Below, one piece after another: positions 26,775-35,122 of a stretch of DNA of 64,000 nt (positions are counted from its first letter, which is position 1; every line of letters starts with the position of its first letter). The notes below the pieces were generated by a model. It saw nothing but the letters and a program-made list of their open reading frames with translations, did not search any database and was not told the origin of the DNA. The DNA is taken from assembly GCF_900451195.1 (NCBI RefSeq), contig NZ_UGHR01000001.1, positions 1,798,001 to 1,862,000 on the forward strand, written 5' to 3'. Both the position numbers and the translations under genes were made by a program. The stretch is from Iodobacter fluviatilis. GTDB lineage: Bacteria > Pseudomonadota > Gammaproteobacteria > Burkholderiales > Chitinibacteraceae.

Positions 26775-27562
26775 AAATAAACCTGAGGTAAAGGGGGAAG
26801 CGCAAACCTTATCGGCTCTGTGGGCATTGGTAAAGTGGGGCAAGCCCTCTTACATTGCTGTGAAATGATGCTGTTTGTAATTGTTTACCTATAAATATTA
26901 CATGAATATTTCTTGTTGCTTTTGTTGTGCAGTGCAATAAGTAAATAGTGTGGTAGATATCACTCAAATGTGATGATAGTGATACATAAATGTATAAATA
27001 ATTAATGACAATAAAATATGAATTCTTGGGTTTTTTTACCCACTTTTCATCAGGGAAAGCACGGTAATATTACAAGTCTTCCTGTAAAAAAAGCATAAAA
27101 ATGTTTGCATTTTCTTTTGAATAAGGGTCAAGGGAGGCTTGTTGATGAGTGGTACTTGCCTCTTTGGCTTACAATCAACTTTTGATATAAAAGAGTGAGC
27201 ATACAATTAGCGAAAGTGTTTTTATCTATCTTATTGATTTTATTGATATAAGTATTTTGTTGTATTGCTATCCTTTTTCCGTAAAAAATAAAACTGCCGC
27301 GTTTTTTCTTGTAAGTCACTCAAGTTGGGATTATCCCTAGCTTGCCGTCTAATTCTTGATTTGCATCAAGCCCATTCAAAAAATATCTGTTTTAAACCCC
27401 GCCACCCGATGCCTTGGTTTGGTTACATATCGTTACATTCGCAATATTCGCCTATGGTAATTTTTACTTAGCGAAAGCCGCGGACAAAAGACAGCGGCAA
27501 TGCAGAGCGAGGGATCTCACTTCTTAGTGAGCATTTGTAAGTCTAAATATCAGGGGGCTTTC
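26775..27562. other. Long AT-rich intergenic region upstream of the TonB-dependent receptor
   Basis: Almost 790 bases with no credible gene. It holds the divergent promoters of the crotonase-like gene and the receptor gene. The one clear signal is the FNR-type box at 27356-27369. The first 500 bases are very AT-rich, with many T- and A-runs; the last 150 bases are more GC-balanced and contain the receptor leader. No riboswitch or repeat was recognised. Confidence 0.6.
27356..27369 (+). promoter_or_regulatory. FNR/ANR-type binding site
   Basis: TTGAT-TTGC-ATCAA is a perfect match to the FNR consensus TTGAT-N4-ATCAA. Its centre is about 30 bases upstream of a TTTAAA -10-like hexamer (27391-27396), the spacing of a class II FNR-activated promoter. 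It lies 194 bases before the receptor start. It would place the receptor under oxygen control. Confidence 0.72.
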
Positions 27563-30091
27563 ATGCGGATGAAACAATTAGCGGTTGCGATCGCTTTAAT
27601 CGGTGCTGGTGCAGCAATCAATGCTCATGCAGAAGAAAAAGTAAATAAAGTTGAGCGCGTTGAAGTAACGGGATCAAGCATTAAGCGTGTTCAAAAAGAA
27701 GGAGCGGCACCGGTTGAAACAATTTCGCGTAAGCAGATTGAAAAAACGGGTGCAACAACTGTTAATGAGTTGTTGAAAAGCGTTTCTTCACTTGATACCT
27801 TTGACCAAGGTGAGATCTCAAGCAACAGCCCTAGCGGTTCTGGTGGAGCAAACGTCAAAATGCGGGGTCTGGGTGAAACCGACTTGCTGGTGCTGCTGAA
27901 CGGTCGACGCTTACCTGTGAATGCAATGGCTGATGGCTCAGGTGCAGGTGCTGCTGTTGATATTAATTTGATTCCACTGAGTGCTATTGAACGAGTTGAA
28001 ATTCTAAAAGATGGGGGCTCAGCCATTTACGGCGCTGATGCTGTGGCAGGTGTAATTAACTTTATAACCAAGAAGAATTATCAGGGTGGCGATCTCCGTG
28101 CCAAAACCGGCATTTCAAGTCGCGGTGATGCAAATGAAACCAGCGTAGGGATGAGTGCTGGTTTTGGTGATTACGAAGAAGATGGCTTTAATGTGCTTGC
28201 CAGCTTTGATGTTTTTAAGCGCGATCCTATTTATCGTGCTGATCGCGATTTAACTAAGAGTGCAGACTTCCGTCGTTTTGGCGGGCCAGATGGCCGTAGT
28301 TCTTACTCGCCATATGGTAATAAACTGGATTCTAAAGGGCGCTTTACTGGCGAACAAGTCAAGCCTTGTCCTGCTGATTTACTGGTAGATGGTCGTTGCC
28401 GATATGACTTTGGTTCGAGTCTTTTAACGTCATTTAATGGCGCGGATCGAATGAGTGGGATGGGCGTGGCTCGTTTGCGTGTTTCTGACACGACTACGGC
28501 TTATATCCAAGGTTTTTACTCAACCAGCACGGATCATTTTGAAGCGCACCCTGTTCCAGATTTCTTTAAGCTGCCAGATGGTAGTAGCTATGCTGGACGC
28601 TTTATGCAAGGTGGTCCACGGATTACAGATCGCCAGGCTTCATTGAGTCAGTTTGTAATGGGCTTAGAAGGGTCGGTTGCTGGCTTTGATTGGAGTGTGG
28701 CTGCTGGTCATGGTTTGAGCCAAGTTTATAGCCTGAATAGTAATTATTTTGATGCAAATAAGTGGGATGACGCACTTACCAACGGTTTGATTGATGCAAC
28801 GGTTACAACTAATAATCCAGCCTTAGTGGATAGCCTAAAAGTCAAAGCAACACGTGACGCAAGTAATGCTCTCTATTTTGTGGATAGTAAAATTAGTGGT
28901 GAAACCCCTTTAGCTTTGCCTGGTGGGAAAGTTGCGTTTGCCGTGGGTGCGTCATATACGAAAGAAGTTTTAAAAGATACGCCTGATCCATTGACTCAGG
29001 CAGGTCTGGTTGTGGGGAGCATCGCACAAGCTGGTGTGAACGCAAGCAGAGATAATAAAGCACTTTTTGCAGAAATTTCCTTGCCTATTCATAGCACTTT
29101 AGAGGTGCAGGGGGCGGTGCGTTACGACTCTTATTCATCAGAGAACTCTTCCTCAGAGTCTAAGGCATCACCTAAAGTTTCTATTCGATTCCAGCCACTC
29201 AAGGAGCTTTTATTGCGTGCTTCGTACGCAAAAAGTTTCCGCATGCCAACGCTTAAGCAATTAAATGGTGGTGTGGATCAAGGTGCAATGGATATCAAAA
29301 CTGCAGATGAATGTTTGGCTCTTGGTGAGCCAGCTAACTGCGCGATTACAGCTTATGAAGTGAGCGGTAGTAATAAAAACTTGACTCCTGAAACTGGGAC
29401 GTCATTTAACGTAGGTGTTGTTGCCGATGTTGGTATTTTCTCGGGCTCTGTTGATTGGTGGAAGATTCAAAAAGAAGACACGATCGGGAAACCATCGGTT
29501 TTAGAGGCGTTACAAGCAAAGAAGATTGGCTATGATAAGGATGGTCGCTTACTTGTATTTACGAACCTACAGAATATTAGTAAGTTTGAATCGTCAGGGA
29601 TTGATGTCGAAGGTCGCTTACGTTTCCCAACTTCGTTTGGAACATACACATTCAGTGACTCAGCTACTTATTACCTAGAACAGCGTCAGACCAAGGTTTC
29701 TGGCGAGTGGGAAAATCTGAAGGGAATTTATGCGTCACCAATTTGGCGTAATACTTTCCGTGCCGAGGCTGATTATGGCGTGTGGTCTAGTGCATTAGCA
29801 GTTCGTACTACGGGTGATTTCTTAGATACTGATATTCGTGAAACAGATTCGCTGAAAGTACCTGCAGGTATCCCGACTGTGCCTAGTTACACTGAAACAG
29901 ATCTTTCTGTTACTTACACAGGATTTAAAGGTTTGAAGCTGGATGCGGGTGTGAAAAACGTATTCGACAATATGCCTCCGTTTAGCTTGCGTAATGTAGA
30001 GACGAATAACCATTCACAAATGGGCTTCGCAGAACTGTACAACGTTCGCGGTCGTTTCTTCTCTGTTGGTGCTCAATACTCATTTAAATAA
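27563..30091 (+). CDS. TonB-dependent outer-membrane receptor
   Basis: An 842-residue receptor. The start is the ATG at 27563, preceded by AGGGGG and followed by a signal peptide (MRMKQLAVAIALIGAGAA, cleaved after AHA). The plug domain follows (about 45-165: VEVTGSSIKRVQKEGAAPVE, NVKMRGLGETDLLVLLNGRR, VEILKDGGSAIYGADAVAGV). The rest is a 22-strand barrel (RASYAKSFRMPTLKQL; terminal GAQYSFK). The GSxIKR plug start belongs to a group of receptors for unknown substrates, often peptides, glycans or siderophores. The following tonB-exbBDD genes would energise it. No Fur box was seen; the FNR-type box suggests redox rather than iron control. Confidence 0.95.
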   Translation: MRMKQLAVAIALIGAGAAINAHAEEKVNKVERVEVTGSSIKRVQKEGAAPVETISRKQIEKTGATTVNELLKSVSSLDTFDQGEISSNSPSGSGGANVKMRGLGETDLLVLLNGRRLPVNAMADGSGAGAAVDINLIPLSAIERVEILKDGGSAIYGADAVAGVINFITKKNYQGGDLRAKTGISSRGDANETSVGMSAGFGDYEEDGFNVLASFDVFKRDPIYRADRDLTKSADFRRFGGPDGRSSYSPYGNKLDSKGRFTGEQVKPCPADLLVDGRCRYDFGSSLLTSFNGADRMSGMGVARLRVSDTTTAYIQGFYSTSTDHFEAHPVPDFFKLPDGSSYAGRFMQGGPRITDRQASLSQFVMGLEGSVAGFDWSVAAGHGLSQVYSLNSNYFDANKWDDALTNGLIDATVTTNNPALVDSLKVKATRDASNALYFVDSKISGETPLALPGGKVAFAVGASYTKEVLKDTPDPLTQAGLVVGSIAQAGVNASRDNKALFAEISLPIHSTLEVQGAVRYDSYSSENSSSESKASPKVSIRFQPLKELLLRASYAKSFRMPTLKQLNGGVDQGAMDIKTADECLALGEPANCAITAYEVSGSNKNLTPETGTSFNVGVVADVGIFSGSVDWWKIQKEDTIGKPSVLEALQAKKIGYDKDGRLLVFTNLQNISKFESSGIDVEGRLRFPTSFGTYTFSDSATYYLEQRQTKVSGEWENLKGIYASPIWRNTFRAEADYGVWSSALAVRTTGDFLDTDIRETDSLKVPAGIPTVPSYTETDLSVTYTGFKGLKLDAGVKNVFDNMPPFSLRNVETNNHSQMGFAELYNVRGRFFSVGAQYSFK

Positions 30092-30153
30092 TGGGTATGA
30101 AACCTGCTGAATATCTCTGTGTTTTGGCATAAGGATATAAAGTAAAAGCTTAT

Positions 30154-30204
30154 AAATGACTACTTGCTTGTGATATTGTATTTGTTGCTAGCAAGTGGTC
30201 ATTT
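30154..30204 (+). terminator. Putative terminator after the receptor gene
   Basis: A 14-bp inverted repeat (30154-30167 with 30191-30204; one mismatch) with a 23-base loop, followed by TTAAATGGCTATTTTTTAG. It lies in the 371-base gap before tonB. The long loop makes termination uncertain; the rest of the gap is AT-rich and must contain the tonB promoter. Confidence 0.45.
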
Positions 30205-30462
30205 TAAATGGCTATTTTTTAGCTGATGTTTAGCTCATTTTTTTGTTGGTTAGAATAAATGGTCTTTGATATTTTTATGTTTTTTCTTTTGAGTTATTAA
30301 TAAAAGAAATTAGCCCATAAAAAAGGCCGGTAATTAAGATTTTTATTTTAAAAGTTAGAGTAAACCCTAGTAAAAATTAATTTTCTACTAGCGTATCTTA
30401 GTGGTGTAGCTGCTTAATTGTTTTATTAAGTTATTTCGTGAATCTATTTAAAGGAGAGCATC

Positions 30463-31128
30463 GTGGAAGCTTTTGGCCAGAATGCACGTGATCGTCGTGC
30501 AGTGGGCTTAGCGGGAGTGGCTGCCTTGCATGTGCTCGTTGTCTATGCGCTGGTTACCGGCTTGGGCAAAGATTTGGTTAAGGTGATTCAGCAGAAGGTT
30601 GAAGTTGCTGTGATCAGTGAGCCGCCACCGCCACCGCCGCCGCCACCCCCAAAAATTGAAAAAGTGGTGAAGGATACCGCACCGCCGCCGCCGCAACAGC
30701 AGCCGGCCTATGTTCCTCCGCCAGTGGTTGCACCGACTACCCAGTCAACAAACACGATTCAGGCTACCTCAGAAGCAAAAGCACCTTCTGCTCCTGCTGT
30801 GCCTCAGGCAACTGCTGCACCTGTTGCTGCGCCTGCAGGGCCGATTTCAGCCATTGGCAATTGTTCTAAATTAGGCAAGCCAGAATATCCTCGTAAAGCT
30901 GATGCGGATGGTATTGGTGGCGTGGTTACCGTTTGGTTTAAGGTTAATGCCGAAGGTAAGCTGAGCGATATTACCAATATTAAATACGCAAGCAGTATCC
31001 CTATGGGGTATCGCAATCAGTTTCAAGCTTCAATTAGACAAGCTTTAAAAGAACATGTTTGTAAAGCTGCATCGGGTGAAGCAACTCTTGAACAAGAGTT
31101 TGGTTTTACAGCATCTGCTGAAGAATAA
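30463..31128 (+). CDS. tonB: Energy transducer TonB
   Basis: A 221-residue TonB with a GTG start preceded by AAAGGAGAG. There is one N-terminal membrane helix (VGLAGVAALHVLVVYALVTGL, about 14-34), then a proline-rich periplasmic spacer (runs of P at about 52-90), then the C-terminal domain (about 140-215; KPEYPRKADADGIGGVVTVWF). TonB spans the periplasm and delivers the energy of the proton gradient to outer-membrane receptors such as the one just upstream. It heads an operon with exbB and two exbD genes. Confidence 0.94.
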   Translation: MEAFGQNARDRRAVGLAGVAALHVLVVYALVTGLGKDLVKVIQQKVEVAVISEPPPPPPPPPPKIEKVVKDTAPPPPQQQPAYVPPPVVAPTTQSTNTIQATSEAKAPSAPAVPQATAAPVAAPAGPISAIGNCSKLGKPEYPRKADADGIGGVVTVWFKVNAEGKLSDITNIKYASSIPMGYRNQFQASIRQALKEHVCKAASGEATLEQEFGFTASAEE

Positions 31129-31165
31129 GTAAGTCCCTCACTTTTTATTACGGAGTAAGTAAATC

Positions 31166-31903
31166 ATGGCTAAGTTCTCCCGCCAATTCTTTATGTTCGC
31201 AGCCGCTGCTGCAGCGTGTGCTTTGCCAGTGCTTGCAAATACCACGACAGCTGTCGCCAACCCATACGGTATTGATGCTTTATGGGCACAGGGCGATATC
31301 GTTGCAAAAGGTACTTTAGTGATTTTGCTGACCATGTCCGCTGCTACCTGGTATGTGGGTATTGTTAAAATTCTTGATCAGCGCCGCCTGATTAAATTAG
31401 GCCGTGATTTGTTGAAAGCGCGTGGCCCGGAGCTGCTGACTAAGGCTAAAGCGTTGAAAGACGATGGTATTTACAGCTCGGTAGCCCATGCAGGTGCTCA
31501 GGCTGCCAGCGAGCACAATGGTGAGTTAAGCAAAAACGTAGACCTGAATACTTGGGTTTCGATGGCTACTTACGATGCCGCTGATCACGCCAGCAGCAAA
31601 ATGCAAGCCGGCATGTCGGTTATCGCAACGGTAGGCTCGACTGCTCCTTTCGTAGGTTTGTTCGGTACTGTTTGGGGTATTTACCACGCGCTGACAGCCA
31701 TTGGTATTTCTGGTCAGGCATCGATCGATAAAGTAGCTGGCCCAGTGGGTGAGTCTTTGATCATGACTGCGATTGGTCTGGCTGTAGCCGTGCCTGCGGT
31801 ACTGGGTTACAACTGGTTAGTGCGTCGTAACAAGCTGGTCGTTGAAATGGTTCACACCGTAGCAGCCCGTTTGCACACCAATTTGCTCAGCACACCTAAG
31901 TAA
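31166..31903 (+). CDS. exbB: MotA/TolQ/ExbB proton channel family protein
   Basis: A 245-residue ExbB. It has a hydrophobic leader ending LANTTTAVANPYG, a first membrane helix (about 48-68), a cytoplasmic loop, and two further helices with the conserved APFVGLFGTVWGIY and TAIGLAVAVPAVLGYN. ExbB forms the pentameric proton channel with ExbD in the inner membrane and energises TonB. It is 37 bp after tonB and 5 bp before the first exbD. Confidence 0.94.
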   Translation: MAKFSRQFFMFAAAAAACALPVLANTTTAVANPYGIDALWAQGDIVAKGTLVILLTMSAATWYVGIVKILDQRRLIKLGRDLLKARGPELLTKAKALKDDGIYSSVAHAGAQAASEHNGELSKNVDLNTWVSMATYDAADHASSKMQAGMSVIATVGSTAPFVGLFGTVWGIYHALTAIGISGQASIDKVAGPVGESLIMTAIGLAVAVPAVLGYNWLVRRNKLVVEMVHTVAARLHTNLLSTPK

Positions 31904-31908
31904 TCATT

Positions 31909-32346
31909 ATGAGATATCTGCGGCCAGGACAAAGGGCTTCCAGCCACGATGAAGATGAGGTCATGTCTGCGATCAACACCACACCATTGGTTGATGTGAT
32001 GTTGGTACTGCTCATCATCTTTTTGATTACTATTCCAGTTGTAACGCAAACGATTAAATTGACTTTGCCTAAAGAGGTCAATATTCCGACGCAAACCAAG
32101 CCAGAAAACATTGTTTTAGGCGTGGATGATAAAAGCAATATTTATTGGAATATCACCCAGATTAAGTCAGATGAAGAATTACTGGCTCGTTTGGTTAAAG
32201 TTGCAAAAATGGACCCGCAGCCGGAAGTCCATATTCGCGGCGATATGTCTTCTAAATATAGCTCGGTAGGCCGGATTGTTTTAGCAGTGCAAAGGGCGGG
32301 GATTGTAAAAATAGCCTTTATTACCGAGCCGCCTGCCAGGAATTAA
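31909..32346 (+). CDS. exbD: ExbD-family biopolymer transporter (first copy)
   Basis: A 145-residue protein. The single membrane helix carries the essential proton-binding aspartate in INTTPLVDVMLVLL, followed by a periplasmic domain (KLTLPKEVNIPTQ; VHIRGDMSSKYSSVGRIV). It pairs with ExbB. It is followed by 100 bases and then a second exbD, an arrangement also found in Xanthomonas, where the second ExbD can be specialised for certain receptors. Confidence 0.93.
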   Translation: MRYLRPGQRASSHDEDEVMSAINTTPLVDVMLVLLIIFLITIPVVTQTIKLTLPKEVNIPTQTKPENIVLGVDDKSNIYWNITQIKSDEELLARLVKVAKMDPQPEVHIRGDMSSKYSSVGRIVLAVQRAGIVKIAFITEPPARN

Positions 32347-32447
32347 TGGCTGTCGATGGGTTAGGCCGTGGTTTTATTTATTCAAATCACTGGCCTGATT
32401 CACTGAATCATCAGATATAAAAAGCAAATGCGCTGTGGAGAACGATT

Positions 32448-32867
32448 ATGGGAATGCAAATCGGTGGTAATGACGATGATATGATGATGGAAATCAATAC
32501 CACGCCATTGATTGACGTGATGTTGGTTTTGCTGATTATGCTGATTATCACTATCCCAATTCAAACGCATGCCGTAAAACTGGATATGCCCGTTAATTCA
32601 CCTTCTAAATCAACAGAAAAGCCTGAAATAGTTCAGATTGATATTGGTAGCAATAATGTCATTTCATGGGCTGGTGTTCCTTTGGCTGATCGTGCTGCTT
32701 TAGAAAAAAATCTGTCCGATGCAGCAAGCAAGGCTGTGCAACCAGAGTTTCATATTCGTCCTGACAAAGATGCAAATTATGAATCTGTGGCATTGGTTCT
32801 GGCCAGCTCGCAGCGCTTAGGTGTGAAAAAGATTGGTATTGTCGGGCATGAGCAGTTTATAAAGTAA
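32448..32867 (+). CDS. exbD: ExbD-family biopolymer transporter (second copy)
   Basis: A 139-residue ExbD paralogue. The helix motif is INTTPLIDVMLVLLIM with the conserved aspartate, and the periplasmic domain (FHIRPDKDANYESVALVL) is clearly diverged from the first copy. GGAG precedes the ATG at good spacing. Having two ExbD proteins suggests mixed ExbB-ExbD complexes or division of labour between receptors. Confidence 0.93.
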   Translation: MGMQIGGNDDDMMMEINTTPLIDVMLVLLIMLIITIPIQTHAVKLDMPVNSPSKSTEKPEIVQIDIGSNNVISWAGVPLADRAALEKNLSDAASKAVQPEFHIRPDKDANYESVALVLASSQRLGVKKIGIVGHEQFIK

Positions 32868-32872
32868 TTTAA

Positions 32873-32895
32873 AGCTGGGCGATATGCGCCCAGCT
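32873..32895 (+). terminator. Hairpin at the end of the tonB operon
   Basis: AGCTGGGCG (32873-32881) and CGCCCAGCT (32887-32895) form a 9-bp perfect stem with a 5-base loop just after the exbD stop. The following bases are CTTCTG, not a clean T-run, so intrinsic termination is plausible but not certain. Confidence 0.5.
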
Positions 32896-33025
32896 CTTCT
32901 GCGTTAACCCAAAAAAAAGATAAAACTAAATGGCAGCAGGCATTTGCGTGTGCCCGTTTTGCTACGTCTGCAGATCAAAAAATAATTGCAAAGTAATATC
33001 CAATTAACCTTTGCTGGGGAATGAA

Positions 33026-35026
33026 TTGAAAAAAATAGCCATGAGCCTCGCAGTATTGTTTTCTTCTGCACCGCTATTTGCAGCGCAGGGTGGCGCATTG
33101 CTTTTGCCTGATGCGGCCGATATTGCACGCCAGTGTCAGCAAACAATTTCCCATGCCAAAGTAAAAATTGCTGCTTTAGAAAAACTGCCTTTGGCTAAAG
33201 TCAATGCGGCGAATACATTGGGTGAATGGAATAGAATTAATCAGGATATGGATCGCTTCGGTGGACCGGCTGGTTTACTTTCTGAAGTCAGCCCTTTAGC
33301 GCCTGTGCGTGCTGCGGCTGATGCATGCAATTTAAAATTGTCTGCTCTGATCAGTGATGTATTACAAAGCGAGGCTTTATATAGCCGTTTTAAAGCTTTA
33401 AAACCAAAAGATGCCATTGATGCGGAAGCCCAGGCAGATTTGCTGAGCAATTTTGAAGACCGAGGCGTTAATTTATCTAAAGAAAAACGTACAGAATTAG
33501 CCGCTATTTTTAATAAAATAGAAAAGCTGCAACAGGATTTTTCGCGCAATATGCGTGATAACCAAGCCAGAATTAGCTTTACTGCCGCTGAATTAAAAGG
33601 TGTTTCGGCCCGCTTTTTAGAGTCTGCAAAAAAAGATGCGGCAGGTCAGTATGTATTGGGCTTTGATTATCCCGAAATTGATGCCGTGATGGGCTATGCA
33701 GAAAACGAAGCGACCCGTGAGCGCTATTACAGTGGCCGGATGAAAATTGGCGGTGCGGCCAATTTGCAAATCCTTAAAGAAGTGGTTGAATTAAGAAAAC
33801 AAATTGCACAACTTACCGGCTACCCAAGCTATGCCGCATTTGCAATCCGCAATAAAATGGCCGCCACGCCAGAAGCGGTTAATACCTTTCTGGCCGATGT
33901 GCAATCTCGAGTTGCTGATTTAGAAAAATCAGATATCGAAGAGCTGCGCCAGGAAAAAACCCGCTTTACCGGCAAGGCTGATAGCGTGCTGAAACGCTGG
34001 GATGTGCAGTTTTACGAAGAGCAGCTCAAAGCTAGCCGCTATCAGCTCGATCAAAAGCAAGTGCGTGAACAGTTCCCTACTGAGCCGACCATTGCCTGGA
34101 TGATGAATGTCACCGGCACGCTCTATGGTGTTGATTTCCGCCCGAATGCTCAATTAAAAACATGGCACAAAGAAGTCCGTGCTTACGATGTATTTGATCG
34201 CAGCAGCAAAAAATACCTCTCCAGCTTTTACCTTGATCTCTTCCCGCGTGATGGCAAATATAAGCACGCGGCGGCATTTCCTGTTCGCGGTGTAAGTACT
34301 TTAAGCGGGCAAACGCCGGTCAGCGTTTTAGTCACCAATTTTAGTCGTGAAGGCTTTAATCAGGATGAATTAGAAACGCTCTTCCATGAGTTTGGCCATG
34401 TGATGCACGGCGTGCTGTCTAAAACACGTTACACCATGCAGGCAGGTACATCGGTGAAGCGTGATTTTGTTGAAGCGCCATCACAAATGTACGAAGAATG
34501 GGCGCGTCGGCCTGAGGCTGAAGCCTTGTTTAACGATACATGCCCAAGCTGCAAACCCATTGATCCTAAGTTAATCGCCAAAATGGATGAAGCACGCCGC
34601 TTTGGCCGTGGCCTCAAATATGCCCGCCAAGTGCTGTACTCCGCTTACGATATGGCCTTGGCTGCAGCAGATGCCGGGGACCCGCAGGCAGTATGGCAAG
34701 CCATGGAAAGCAAAACACCGCTGGGCTATGTAGCAGGTACAGAATTCCCCGGCACCTTTGGGCATATCGTGGGTGGCTATGCGGCAGGCTATTACGGCTA
34801 TATGTGGTCTGAAGTTTTAGCGCTGGATATGTTGTCGGCTTACGGCAGCAATGTGATGGATGTGAAGCAGGGCAAGCGTTACCGCGAATTGATCTTAGAA
34901 AACGGTGGCCAGCGTCCGGCGATGGAATTAGTAGAAGCGTTTATCGGCCGCAAGCCTAATGCCGATGCTTTTTTTCAGGAAATTACCGGCCAGCGTGACG
35001 CGGCGGCTAAAACGGCTAAACAATAG
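33026..35026 (+). CDS. Secreted M3-family metallopeptidase
   Basis: A 666-residue thimet-oligopeptidase-like enzyme. The start is a TTG at 33026: GGGGA lies 5 bases before it, and it yields a complete signal peptide (MKKIAMSLAVLFSSAPLFA). The zinc site is HEFGH (454-458) in TLFHEFGHVMHGVL, followed by the conserved FVEAPSQMYEEW that provides the third ligand region. M3 enzymes cut short peptides. A signal peptide predicts a periplasmic location, unlike the cytoplasmic Dcp/OpdA types. The peptide ABC importer follows 96 bp downstream, so the two probably form a scavenging route. Confidence 0.92.
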   Translation: MKKIAMSLAVLFSSAPLFAAQGGALLLPDAADIARQCQQTISHAKVKIAALEKLPLAKVNAANTLGEWNRINQDMDRFGGPAGLLSEVSPLAPVRAAADACNLKLSALISDVLQSEALYSRFKALKPKDAIDAEAQADLLSNFEDRGVNLSKEKRTELAAIFNKIEKLQQDFSRNMRDNQARISFTAAELKGVSARFLESAKKDAAGQYVLGFDYPEIDAVMGYAENEATRERYYSGRMKIGGAANLQILKEVVELRKQIAQLTGYPSYAAFAIRNKMAATPEAVNTFLADVQSRVADLEKSDIEELRQEKTRFTGKADSVLKRWDVQFYEEQLKASRYQLDQKQVREQFPTEPTIAWMMNVTGTLYGVDFRPNAQLKTWHKEVRAYDVFDRSSKKYLSSFYLDLFPRDGKYKHAAAFPVRGVSTLSGQTPVSVLVTNFSREGFNQDELETLFHEFGHVMHGVLSKTRYTMQAGTSVKRDFVEAPSQMYEEWARRPEAEALFNDTCPSCKPIDPKLIAKMDEARRFGRGLKYARQVLYSAYDMALAAADAGDPQAVWQAMESKTPLGYVAGTEFPGTFGHIVGGYAAGYYGYMWSEVLALDMLSAYGSNVMDVKQGKRYRELILENGGQRPAMELVEAFIGRKPNADAFFQEITGQRDAAAKTAKQ

Positions 35027-35122
35027 CCCGCTGAGCAAGATTTAGATTGAGGTGAATGCTTTTATTCAAAACAATAAATGCATTAATTACAGCCATATAC
35101 AGAATTAAATGAGGAGACGGTG

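Noticed and set aside
27128..27319. 63-residue minus-strand frame in the receptor upstream region
   Set aside because: AT-rich region, Lys/Ile/Asn-rich translation with no start signal; chance frame.
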